From Luteococcus peritonei (GTDB taxonomy: Bacteria > Actinomycetota > Actinomycetes > Propionibacteriales > Propionibacteriaceae), in the NCBI RefSeq assembly GCF_039526385.1, contig NZ_BAAAIX010000021.1, forward strand, positions 18,481-82,480: DNA of 64,000 nucleotides. Direction: 5' to 3'. The notes below the pieces were generated by a model. That model made no database searches. It was given only the letters and a program-made list of their open reading frames with translations, and was not told the origin of the DNA. Below, in pieces: positions 42,207 through 49,728 of the stretch. The first letter of the stretch is position 1, and each line of letters starts with the position of its first letter. The position numbers and the translations under genes were made by a program.

Positions 42207-42596
42207 TCAGGCCAGCGAGCCGGACCACTGCGGCTCGACGACGCCCAGCTCAGGGCTGGCCAGGGCCAGCGCCAGCCGCATCATGGCGCGCGAGGCCGGT
42301 GCCTCGGCATCGATTGCGCCCGCCTGGGCGGGCAGCAGCAGGCGCACCGTGATCTCCGTGTCCAGCGCGCTGGAGCCGTGCCGGGCCATCGACCGGGTGA
42401 CCGCCACCTGCCAGCTGGTTCCAGCCGCGAGGCTGCCGGCGGCGAGCTGCTCGTCGGTGACGGCGAAGGCCAGCAGCTGATCGGCCTGGAAGTCGCCGGA
42501 GGCGCGACGAGGATCCTCGGTGACCGGCAGGTCCTCGGTCAGACGGACGGAGTCAGCGGACAGGGTGCGTGCGGTGAAGGCGGGGACGAGCTCCAT
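42207..42596 (-). CDS. Hypothetical protein
   Basis: A 129-residue protein not recognised. It has alternating beta-strand-like stretches (ELVPAFTARTLSADSVRLTE, LLAFAVTDEQLAAG, WQVAVTRSMARH, LDTEITVRLLLPAQAG) and no signal or membrane segment. Strong third-position G/C bias and family-like strand pattern argue that it is coded. ATG 42596 is used; an ATG 12 bases upstream is in frame. It is divergent from the aminotransferase-class-IV gene. Confidence 0.5.
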   Translation of the reverse strand: MELVPAFTARTLSADSVRLTEDLPVTEDPRRASGDFQADQLLAFAVTDEQLAAGSLAAGTSWQVAVTRSMARHGSSALDTEITVRLLLPAQAGAIDAEAPASRAMMRLALALASPELGVVEPQWSGSLA

Positions 42597-42728
42597 GGCC
42601 ACCATCATGCCGTGGAGCCGTGGCGAGGCTGATGGTGCGCTGTGCCTGACGGAGGCTCCGGCGGGAACGGCAGCCCGGCTGCCGGCCGGTGGTCCGTGGC
42701 CGGGAGCGGGAAGGAGTTGAATGGATCC

Positions 42729-43601
42729 ATGACTTCTTCACTGGTGGCCGTGATGGGACGTGGCGTGGTGGGCGACGAGCCCGTGATCACGCCCGACGAC
42801 CTGGGCTTCTCACGAGGCGACGGCTGCTTCGACTCGGCACGCGTGCTGACCGACGAGCAGGGCGCCCGGGTGGTCAACCTGGACGAGCACCTGGACCGGC
42901 TGGCCAGCTCCGCCGCTGCCCTGGACATCGACATCCCCGCACGCGAGCGGTGGGTGGAACTGGTGGACCAGGCGCTGTCGGCCTGGAGCACCCCGGGCGA
43001 GGCGGTGATGAAGTTCGTGCTGACCCGCGGCCGCGAGTGGGAGCCGCAGGCCGGTCCGCTGGCACTGCTCACCCTTCGTGAGAAGCCGGTGCTGACCCCG
43101 CGCCCCACCCCCGCCGGCCAGGTGCCGCGGGCGCTGCACGCGGTCACGCTCACCACCGGACATCCCTCCGATGCCTTCCGCGACGCGCCCTGGTTGCTGG
43201 GCGGGGTGAAGACGCTGAGCTATGTCACCAATGTGGCCGCCGCCCGGGAGGCGAAACGCCGCGGCGCCGACGACGCGATCATGGTCACCACCGACGGCTA
43301 TGCGCTGGAGGGGCCCACCTCCGGTCTGGTCGTGGTCAGCGACGGCGTGATGCGCACCGCCCCCACCGGTGACACCGGGATCCTGGCCTCGGTCACCGTC
43401 GACGAGGTGATGCGCGGAGCGGCCGCCGACGGGATGGAGACCCGCGTCGAGCTGGTGCCGGTGGCAGACCTGTTCACCGCCGACGGCGTCTTCCTGGTCT
43501 CCTCGGGCCGCGGCCCGTGCCCGATCGTGGAGCTGGACGGCCGCCCGCTGCCGGTGGATGCCGAGCTGGCGGCACGCGTGGCCCGCGCCGCCGGTTTCTG
43601 A
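42729..43601 (+). CDS. pabC: Aminotransferase class IV, aminodeoxychorismate lyase-like
   Basis: A 290-residue PLP enzyme. The PLP-binding Lys is in GGVKTLSYVTNVAAAREAK near residue 158 (broken), with SRGDGCFDSARVL near residue 28 and YALEGPTSGLVVV near residue 198, the phosphate-binding loop. The family includes 4-amino-4-deoxychorismate lyase of folate synthesis, branched-chain aminotransferases and D-amino acid aminotransferases; the GDGCFDS start favours the PabC type. No pabA/pabB is adjacent, so the symbol is tentative. AAGGAG lies a little far (11 bases) from the ATG. Confidence 0.75.
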   Translation: MTSSLVAVMGRGVVGDEPVITPDDLGFSRGDGCFDSARVLTDEQGARVVNLDEHLDRLASSAAALDIDIPARERWVELVDQALSAWSTPGEAVMKFVLTRGREWEPQAGPLALLTLREKPVLTPRPTPAGQVPRALHAVTLTTGHPSDAFRDAPWLLGGVKTLSYVTNVAAAREAKRRGADDAIMVTTDGYALEGPTSGLVVVSDGVMRTAPTGDTGILASVTVDEVMRGAAADGMETRVELVPVADLFTADGVFLVSSGRGPCPIVELDGRPLPVDAELAARVARAAGF

Positions 43602-43602
43602 G

Positions 43603-43658
43603 TCCGGACAGGACGACGGCCGCCCCACAGTGTGCGGGGCGGCCGTCGTGCGTCCGGA
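43603..43658. terminator. Long bidirectional terminator
   Basis: ACGACGGCCGCCCC (43613-43626) pairs with GGGGCGGCCGTCGT (43636-43649), and outer TCCGGAC/GTCCGGA arms extend the stem. It separates the convergent pabC-like and PfpI-type genes. Confidence 0.8.
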
Positions 43659-43697
43659 GCAGGACCGATCCAGGTCTGGATGGGCCTGCAGCTGGGA

Positions 43698-44234
43698 TCA
43701 GGCCTCGTCGACGGCCTTCACGAAGGCGTCCAGGTCGTCGGGGGTGCGAGAGGTGATCAGGGTCCAGCCGTTGGCGGTGCAGACCTTCACCTCCTGGTCC
43801 ACGACGGTGGCGCCGGCATTGGCCAGGTCGGTGCGGATCGACTCGTAGCCGGTCAGCGTCTTGCCCTGGGCGAGCTCGGTCTCCACCAGAACCCACGGGG
43901 CATGGCAGATGGCGGCGATGGTGCGGCCGGCCTCGGCCTGCTTCTTCACGATCGCCTGGATCTCGGAGTCGATCCGCGCGGCGTCGGCGTTCAGGGTGCC
44001 GCCGGGCAGTAGCACCACATCGAAGTCGCCGGTGGCCTCGGAGAGCTTCACGTCGGTGGGGAAAACCTCTCCCTTGTCCTTGTCGCCCACCATGGTCTGG
44101 ACGTCCTTGCCGCTGGGCGTCGCGACGGTCACCTCGTGGCCGAGCTCACGCAGCTTGGTCACCGGCACGACGATCTCGGGCTGCTCGGTGCCGAAGTCGG
44201 TCGACACCACGATGATCTTCTTCTGGTTGCTCAT
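43698..44234 (-). CDS. DJ-1/PfpI-family protein
   Basis: A 178-residue protein. The nucleophile elbow is AAICHAPWVLVE near residue 107, with the reactive Cys followed by His; VVLLPGGTLNADAARIDSE near residue 74 supplies the Glu/oxyanion region. Family members act as glyoxalase/deglycase-like enzymes or proteases; the PfpI/YhbO subgroup fits best. The product is cytoplasmic. Monocistronic, with a 53-bp palindrome about 100 bp upstream. Confidence 0.88.
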   Translation of the reverse strand: MSNQKKIIVVSTDFGTEQPEIVVPVTKLRELGHEVTVATPSGKDVQTMVGDKDKGEVFPTDVKLSEATGDFDVVLLPGGTLNADAARIDSEIQAIVKKQAEAGRTIAAICHAPWVLVETELAQGKTLTGYESIRTDLANAGATVVDQEVKVCTANGWTLITSRTPDDLDAFVKAVDEA

Positions 44235-44329
44235 GGCCTCGACGCTACGTCGCGCTCCAGCGCTGGAACAGCGCGCAGCCGCCGATTTCGCGCTGGGCGA
44301 GCGCCCTCACAGGCCCGCCCAGGACCAGC

Positions 44330-44388
44330 CACGGATTGTGGGGATGATTTGGGCTCGTAGTCGACCCAAATCATCCCCACAATCCGTG
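44330..44388. repeat. 53-bp palindromic element, copy 2 (24-bp perfect arms)
   Basis: Perfect 24-bp arms at 44330-44353 and 44365-44388 flank an 11-base spacer CTCGTAGTCGA. The 53-bp core 44333-44385 is the same length as copies 1 and 3 and nearly identical to copy 1. It lies between two minus-strand genes. Confidence 0.9.
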
Positions 44389-44435
44389 CGGCAGCGGCGG
44401 CGGCAGCGGCGGCGGCAGCGGCGGCGGCAGCGGCG
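44388..44435. repeat. Four perfect 12-bp tandem repeats
   Basis: GCGGCAGCGGCG is repeated four times without a mismatch, starting at the last base of palindrome copy 2 and ending 27 bp from the TrmO stop codon. It is outside any gene I support. Simple GC triplet-rich repeats of this kind are prone to slippage. Confidence 0.9.
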
Positions 44436-44462
44436 GTTCAGGCCTCGGTGCGGTCACTGGGG

Positions 44463-45179
44463 TCAGCGATAGCCGGGCCAGGCGGCCTCGGCGTCGGCCT
44501 CCAGGGGAGTGATGGAGACCACCTGCAGCAGGCTGCCGTCGAAGCGGAAGCGCACGTCGAGCCCGGCGAAGGGCAGGCCGTAGACACGCTCCGGGTTGTG
44601 CATCTGGGTGGGGCGCGGGTCGGCGCGCAGCACGCCCAGCAGGGCCTGACGGTGGGCGGGCGGGACGACGGCCAGCAGCTGCTCGTCCACCTCGACGTGG
44701 ATCTCCGGTTCCGGGTGCTGCCCGATGAAGCCGCTGGTGGCCTCGGGATGGCAGTCCAGCGGGATGTAGGGCTTGAGGTCCAGCACGGGTGTGCGGTCCA
44801 CCAGGTCGGCGCCGGAGACCACCAGCACCGGGCCCTCGGGGCCGTCGGTCTCCACGGACTCCAGCCGCACCGAGCTGAGCCCGATCGGATTGGGTCGCAG
44901 CGGTGCCCGCGTCGCGAAGACCCCCATCCGGGCGCCCCGCAGCCGCGGCGGCCGCACGGTGGAGCTGGTGGCGCCGGTGGACAGGCTGAACTCCCAGACC
45001 AGCCACAGGTGGCTGAAGCCCTCGATGCCCCGGATCCAGGCGGGATCGCGGAAGTCCGGCTCGAAGACCACGCGCGCGCTCAGCTCCGGCACCATCCCGG
45101 CCTGGCGCGGCACCCCGAACTTCGACGGGAAGTCGGTGCGCACCCGCGCGATGGTGCGATACGGAGCTCGGTCAGTCAC
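44463..45179 (-). CDS. trmO: tRNA-threonylcarbamoyladenosine N6-methyltransferase, TsaA/TrmO family
   Basis: A 238-residue protein. The SAM-dependent beta-barrel family is recognised by GIEGFSHLWLVWEF near residue 50, GVFATRAPLRPNPIGLSSV near residue 85 and VLDLKPYIPLDC near residue 129. TrmO methylates t6A37 of tRNA-Thr to give m6t6A37. The C-terminal domain (MHNPERVYGLPFAGLDVRFR region) is present, so the protein is full length. GTG start at 45179; divergent from the ACT-domain gene. Confidence 0.88.
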   Translation of the reverse strand: MTDRAPYRTIARVRTDFPSKFGVPRQAGMVPELSARVVFEPDFRDPAWIRGIEGFSHLWLVWEFSLSTGATSSTVRPPRLRGARMGVFATRAPLRPNPIGLSSVRLESVETDGPEGPVLVVSGADLVDRTPVLDLKPYIPLDCHPEATSGFIGQHPEPEIHVEVDEQLLAVVPPAHRQALLGVLRADPRPTQMHNPERVYGLPFAGLDVRFRFDGSLLQVVSITPLEADAEAAWPGYR

Positions 45180-45250
45180 AGGGCCAATCTAGGGCCGCCG
45201 GCGGCCCACGTGCCCTGTCCTGCCCGCCGGTGCGCCACTAGGCTCGGGCC

Positions 45251-45772
45251 ATGGCGAAACTGGTACTGACCCTGATCGGCGATGATCGTGAGGGCCTGGT
45301 CTCGGCCCTGAGCTCCGTGGTGGCCGACCACGACGGCAACTGGCTGGAGAGCCAGCTGGCGCGACTCGCGGGCAAGTTCGCGGGCGTGGCCCTGGTGGAG
45401 GTCCCGGACTCGCGGGCCAATGCCTTCCGGGCTGCCGCTCGCACCGTCGAGGGCCTCGACGTGGTGGTCACCCCCGCCGATGGCGAGGTGGCCGGCGAGG
45501 GCACCCCGGTGACGCTGAACCTGGTGGGCAATGACCGCGTCGGCATCGTGCGCGAGGTCACCTCCACCCTGGCGCGCCAGGGCATCACCATCGACGAGCT
45601 GCACACCTCCACCCGCCCGGCCCCGATGGCCGAGGGCAAGCTCTTCGAGGCCGTCGCCCAGCTGCGCGTGCCCGGCGACGTCGAGCTCACCACCGTGCGC
45701 GAGCAGCTCGAGGCGATCGCCTCGGAGCTGATGGTCGACATCGACGTGGACGAGACGCCCGACGACCTCTGA
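45251..45772 (+). CDS. ACT-domain protein, glycine cleavage repressor-like
   Basis: A 173-residue protein made of two ACT domains (about residues 3-80 and 90-165): LTLIGDDREGLVSALSSVVA and LNLVGNDRVGIVREVTSTLA mark the start of each. Stand-alone double-ACT proteins like GcvR sense amino acids or bind partner proteins without DNA-binding domains. No gcv genes are adjacent. Single gene between TrmO and a convergent GH13 gene. Confidence 0.85.
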   Translation: MAKLVLTLIGDDREGLVSALSSVVADHDGNWLESQLARLAGKFAGVALVEVPDSRANAFRAAARTVEGLDVVVTPADGEVAGEGTPVTLNLVGNDRVGIVREVTSTLARQGITIDELHTSTRPAPMAEGKLFEAVAQLRVPGDVELTTVREQLEAIASELMVDIDVDETPDDL

Positions 45773-45806
45773 GCCGCCGCGTCCGGCCGTTCCCGTCCAG
45801 ACGGAT

Positions 45807-45859
45807 CGATTGCGTGGAAACTCTGGGACACCTGTCGACCCAAAGTTTCCACGCAATCC
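45807..45859. repeat. 53-bp palindromic element, diverged copy 3
   Basis: Arms GATTGCGTGGAAACT (45808-45822) and AGTTTCCACGCAATC (45844-45858) are perfectly complementary but differ from those of copies 1 and 2. Aligned base for base over 53 bp, it still shares GATTG, TGGG, GTCGACCCAAA and CAATC at the same positions. It lies between convergent genes. Confidence 0.8.
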
Positions 45860-45878
45860 TCGTCTGCTGCGCCTGGCC

Positions 45879-47603
45879 TCAGCCCAGCCAGAGGATCCGC
45901 GACTCCCAGGGGGCCAGTTCCTGCGCCGAGCCCTCACCATGCGTCGTCAGCACCGGCTCCCCGCCGCGAGGCAGGCCGGACGACGAGGGCAGCGCGCACG
46001 GCTCGCTCGACATGTTCGCCAGAACCAGCAGGCTGCCCACCCCCTCCAGGGTGCGGGTGTAGGCGAAGAGCTGCTCGTGCTCGGGCTCCAGCAGCTCGAA
46101 GACACCCTCGCGCACCACCTGGTTGACCGGCTCGTCGCCGTGCCGCAGGGCGATCAGCCGGCGGTAGTGGTGGAAGACCGAGTCCGGGTCCGCCACGGCG
46201 GCGGCGACGTTCACGGTGTCCTTGTTCGGTGTGACCGGCAACCACGGGGTCCCGGTGGTGAAGCCGGCCTGCTCCGAGTCGTCCCACTGCATCGGGGTGC
46301 GGGCGTTGTCGCGGCTCTTCACGCTGTAGGAGTGCAGCAGCTGCTCGGCGGGTGAGCCCAGCTGGCGCGCCTCCTCCCAGTGGTTCAGGGTGTCCAGGTC
46401 GCGGTACTGCTCGATGCTGGTGAAGCCGGCATTGGTCATGCCGATCTCCTCGCCCTGGTAGACGTAGGGGGTGCCCTTCATCAGGTGCAGCACGGTGCCC
46501 AGGGTCTTGGCCGAGTTCACCCGGTGCTCGGGGCTGTCGTCGCCCCAGCGCGAGACGATGCGCGGCTGGTCATGGTTGTTCCAGTACAGGGAGTTCCAGC
46601 CCCGCCCCTCCAGGCCGTCCTGCCACTTCGCCAGGTTCTGCTTCAGCTCCGGCAGGTGCAGCGGGCGCAGGTCCCAGCGGCTCCTGCCGGGCTGCACGTC
46701 CAGCCCCACGTGCTCGAACTGGAAGACCATCCCCAGCTCCTCACGGGCGGGGTCGGTGTAGCGGCTGGCGGCCTCGATGCTCACCCCGGGGCACTCGCCG
46801 ACGGTGAGCAGCTCCTGGCCACAGAGCACCGCCTGGTTCATCTCGTGCAGGAACTCGTCCATCCGGGGTCCGTCGCTGACCAGGGCGCCGTCGTAGTCGT
46901 ACAGCTGGCCCTCGGGGACGGTGCCGTCCACCAGCGGGAGGGTCTTGCTGATCAGGTTGATGACGTCCATCCGGAAGCCGTCGACGCCGCGGTCCACCCA
47001 CCAGCGCATCATCTCGTGGACGGCCTGGCGCACCTCCGGGTTCTCCCAGTTCAGGTCCGGCTGCTTGCGGCTGAACAGGTGCAGGTAGTACTGCCCGCGC
47101 TGCTCGTCCCACTGCCAGGCCGATCCGGAGAAGTAGGAGCCCCAGCGGGTGGGCTCGGCGCCCGGCTCGCCGCCGGTGCAGCCGGGGCGGGGGTCGGACC
47201 ACCAGTACCAGTCGGCCTTGTCCGAGCCAGGGTCACGGCTCTCCTGGAACCAGGCGTGCTCGTCGGAGGTGTGGTTCACCACCAGGTCCATCACCAGCTT
47301 CATGCCGCGGCTGTGGAGCCCCTCGATCAGCTCGTCGATGTCGGCCAGCGAGCCGAAGAGCGGGTCGATGTCGGTGTAGTCGCTGATGTCGTAGCCGTTG
47401 TCGTCCTGCGGGCTGCGGTAGACCGGGCTCAACCAGACGGCGTCGACGCCGAGGGCGGCCAGGTGGTCCAGCTTGGACAGGATGCCGCGGATGTCACCGA
47501 TGCCGTCGCCGTCGGAGTCGCAGAAGGAGCGCGGGTAGATCTGGTAGACGACGGCGGACTTCCACCAGTCAGGGCTGCGGCCGTGGTCGGTCTGGGGATT
47601 CAT
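45879..47603 (-). CDS. GH13 alpha-glucosidase (oligo-1,6-glucosidase type)
   Basis: A 574-residue cytoplasmic enzyme. Signatures: VVYQIYPRSFCDSDGDGIGD at residue 18, DLVVNHTSDEH, nucleophile in GVDGFRMDVI near residue 206, acid in LLTVGECPG near residue 264 and NNHDQPR near residue 338. The QIYPRSF..DGDG and LVVNHTS versions indicate the alpha-glucosidase/oligo-1,6-glucosidase subgroups, which split short alpha-glucosides or sucrose- or trehalulose-like sugars. AAGGAG precedes the ATG. It is the last gene of the LysR-linked locus, 18 bp after the TauE/SafE gene. Its link to that locus suggests an unusual alpha-glucosylated substrate, which is inference. Confidence 0.9.
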   Translation of the reverse strand: MNPQTDHGRSPDWWKSAVVYQIYPRSFCDSDGDGIGDIRGILSKLDHLAALGVDAVWLSPVYRSPQDDNGYDISDYTDIDPLFGSLADIDELIEGLHSRGMKLVMDLVVNHTSDEHAWFQESRDPGSDKADWYWWSDPRPGCTGGEPGAEPTRWGSYFSGSAWQWDEQRGQYYLHLFSRKQPDLNWENPEVRQAVHEMMRWWVDRGVDGFRMDVINLISKTLPLVDGTVPEGQLYDYDGALVSDGPRMDEFLHEMNQAVLCGQELLTVGECPGVSIEAASRYTDPAREELGMVFQFEHVGLDVQPGRSRWDLRPLHLPELKQNLAKWQDGLEGRGWNSLYWNNHDQPRIVSRWGDDSPEHRVNSAKTLGTVLHLMKGTPYVYQGEEIGMTNAGFTSIEQYRDLDTLNHWEEARQLGSPAEQLLHSYSVKSRDNARTPMQWDDSEQAGFTTGTPWLPVTPNKDTVNVAAAVADPDSVFHHYRRLIALRHGDEPVNQVVREGVFELLEPEHEQLFAYTRTLEGVGSLLVLANMSSEPCALPSSSGLPRGGEPVLTTHGEGSAQELAPWESRILWLG

Positions 47604-47621
47604 GGTTCTCCTTGGATGGGT

Positions 47622-48407
47622 TCAGCGCAGCAGCAGCAACAGGCTGCTGCCGATGGCCAGGGCGAGGGCGAGGCGGTCGAAGACGCGCTGCGGGATGTGG
47701 GGCAGCACCTTGAGTCCCAGGGCGCAGCCCACCAGGGCCGGCACCACCAGGGCCAGGTTGAGCCAGAGGGAACCGGGATGCACCAGGCCGATCCCGATGG
47801 CGAAGGGGAGCTTGACCAGGTTCGCGAGGCAGTAGAACCAGGCCGAGGTGCCCACGAAGAGCAGCTTGGGCACCCGCAGGTGCAGCAGGTAGATGGCCAT
47901 CACCGGCCCGGCCGCATTGGCGGTCATCGTGGTGAAGCCGGCCGCGCTGCCCGCCAGCAGGCCGACGGCACGACCCGGGGCCTGCGATTCCTGGCCGACA
48001 TCGGCCGGCTGCTCGTCGGTGGCGCCACGCCCTCGCTGCGACTGCACCTCCTGCGCCAGCTGCATCAGCCCCATGGCCAGCAGCAGGGCTCCGATGGTGC
48101 GGCGCAGTGCCACGTCGTCCAGCAGGGTGAGGCACCAGGCGCCGAGCATGATGCCCACCACCAGGCTGGGCATCAGCACCCGGATCAGCCGCCAGTCGCA
48201 GGAGCGGCGGTAGGCGACGACGGCCACCAGGTCGCAGGCGATCAGCAGCACCAGCACGGCGCCGGTGGCGTCGTGGGCGCTCATCACCAGCGTGAACAGC
48301 ACCGTCGCCACCGGACCCAGGCCGGCCACGGCGGTCTTGGAGAAGCCCACCACCAGGGCGGCGAGCACCAGCACCACCACCGTGGCGGGGGCGAGCCCGG
48401 CGATCAC
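47622..48407 (-). CDS. TauE/SafE-family membrane exporter
   Basis: A 261-residue protein with about eight membrane segments in two halves. Conserved parts are LVVGFSKTAVAGLGPVATVL near residue 17 and AGSAAGFTTMTANAAGPVMA near residue 155, the paired N- and C-half motifs of the family. Characterised members export sulfite, sulfoacetate or similar anions. GTG 48407 is chosen because the longer upstream frame overlaps the SnoaL gene, which stops 7 bases before it. It sits in a locus with an HpsN-like dehydrogenase, which makes sulfonate metabolism worth testing. Confidence 0.85.
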   Translation of the reverse strand: MIAGLAPATVVVLVLAALVVGFSKTAVAGLGPVATVLFTLVMSAHDATGAVLVLLIACDLVAVVAYRRSCDWRLIRVLMPSLVVGIMLGAWCLTLLDDVALRRTIGALLLAMGLMQLAQEVQSQRGRGATDEQPADVGQESQAPGRAVGLLAGSAAGFTTMTANAAGPVMAIYLLHLRVPKLLFVGTSAWFYCLANLVKLPFAIGIGLVHPGSLWLNLALVVPALVGCALGLKVLPHIPQRVFDRLALALAIGSSLLLLLR

Positions 48408-48414
48408 CGTCGGG

Positions 48415-49668
48415 TCACCGACGGCCTCGCAGGTCCAGCTCCAGCGGCTGGTCGGCCATGATCTGGGCGAGCACGTCGAACTCGTTGAACAGCGACCACT
48501 CGGTGGTGATCCGCCCGCCGCTGACATAGAGCTGGCTGATCCCCCACAGGTGCACCCGACGCCCGCTGGGCTCGCCGTAGAGGGCATGGCCCCGGTGTGT
48601 CCCGGCGCCGCTCCAGCGCAGGCTGACCCGGTAGCCGTCCTCGTCGTTGCCCATCCAGTAGACCTCCTCCACCAGGACGCCGAGGTCCGGGAAGGTGGCC
48701 AGCAGGGCCCGGGAGAAGGCCAGCACGTCGCCGGCGCCGTGGCCCACCCGGTCCGAGGTTCCGTTCCAGTGCACGGTGGGTGAGTAGGCGCGACGGATGG
48801 CCGACAGGTCGCGGCGGTTGAAGACGTCGTGCCACAGGCCGCGCACGAACTGGTCGATCCACGGCCGGCTTGGATCCGGCTGGAAGGGCAGCGGCTTGCG
48901 GCCGCCGTCCAGGCGCCAGACCTCCGGCACGTGGCGGGCCGGGGCGACGCCCTCGGCCAGCGCATTGCCGTGGGCGCGGGCGGCCTCCACCACGTCGATG
49001 CCCAGCTGGCGCAGCTTCGAGGCCATGTTGTAGAGCACCCACTCCTCGACGATCTCGTTGTCGATCACGACGCAGTTGGCGATGCCCCACATGTTCAGCG
49101 TGCGCCCGGTGGCCGGGCCGTACTGCCAGGCGCCCTGGTGGTGGCCGGTGTTGATGTAGCGGTGCGAGGTGGCGAAGCCCTGCTCGTCGTCGCCGGCCCA
49201 GATCACGTCGTCGGCATAGGAGCGGATGTCGGGGAAGGCGTGGATGGAGCCGATGGTGCCCTGCACCACCCGCTCGACGCCGAAGTGCGCGCCGGAGTCG
49301 TCGTAGACCACGCAGCCGGGGGCGTAGGTGTCGTAGATGTAGCCCGCGTCCTGGTCCTCCCAGATGCGGTGGGTGATCCGCACGATGTAGTCCACGATGT
49401 CGCTGAAGCCGTCCTCGAAACCGCGCATCGACTGGCGGCGCTCGGGGGAGGGCTCGCGGTCTGCCAGGGCGCCGTGCCCGGGCCGCACCGAGATCGAGAA
49501 GTCGGTGGGCATCCGGCGCCCGCTGGGCTCGTCGGAGAGGAACTGGCCGCTCAGGAAGCGCCGGACGGGCTGCCCGCCGGCCTGCCCGGGAGGCCCCTGC
49601 TCGGGGCTCGCCTGATCGGTGGGGACCTGCTGGCCGTCGGGACGGTCGGAGGATGCGTCGCGGGACAT
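48415..49668 (-). CDS. Tandem SnoaL-like (NTF2-fold) protein
   Basis: A 417-residue protein with two NTF2-like domains. The first (about residues 75-205) contains RIWEDQDAGYIYDTYAPGCVV and RYINTGHHQGAWQYGPATGR; the second (about 255-410) contains GLWHDVFNRRDLSAIRRAYS and RWSGAGTHRGHALYGEPSGR. Residues 1-60 are disordered. SnoaL folds act as cyclases, hydratases, isomerases or simple binders. ATG 49668 has AAGGAG 5 bases upstream. Gene order next to an HpsN-like dehydrogenase is known from other bacteria, but no reaction is established to my knowledge. Confidence 0.8.
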   Translation of the reverse strand: MSRDASSDRPDGQQVPTDQASPEQGPPGQAGGQPVRRFLSGQFLSDEPSGRRMPTDFSISVRPGHGALADREPSPERRQSMRGFEDGFSDIVDYIVRITHRIWEDQDAGYIYDTYAPGCVVYDDSGAHFGVERVVQGTIGSIHAFPDIRSYADDVIWAGDDEQGFATSHRYINTGHHQGAWQYGPATGRTLNMWGIANCVVIDNEIVEEWVLYNMASKLRQLGIDVVEAARAHGNALAEGVAPARHVPEVWRLDGGRKPLPFQPDPSRPWIDQFVRGLWHDVFNRRDLSAIRRAYSPTVHWNGTSDRVGHGAGDVLAFSRALLATFPDLGVLVEEVYWMGNDEDGYRVSLRWSGAGTHRGHALYGEPSGRRVHLWGISQLYVSGGRITTEWSLFNEFDVLAQIMADQPLELDLRGRR

Positions 49669-49728
49669 GGGTGCTCCTTGCACAGGGGGCAGGGTGGGGC
49701 GGAGGTCGGCTCCGCCCCACCCGTGCGG

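Noticed and set aside
44388..44435. CRISPR-like array.
   Set aside because: Twelve-base units without spacers; a simple tandem repeat.
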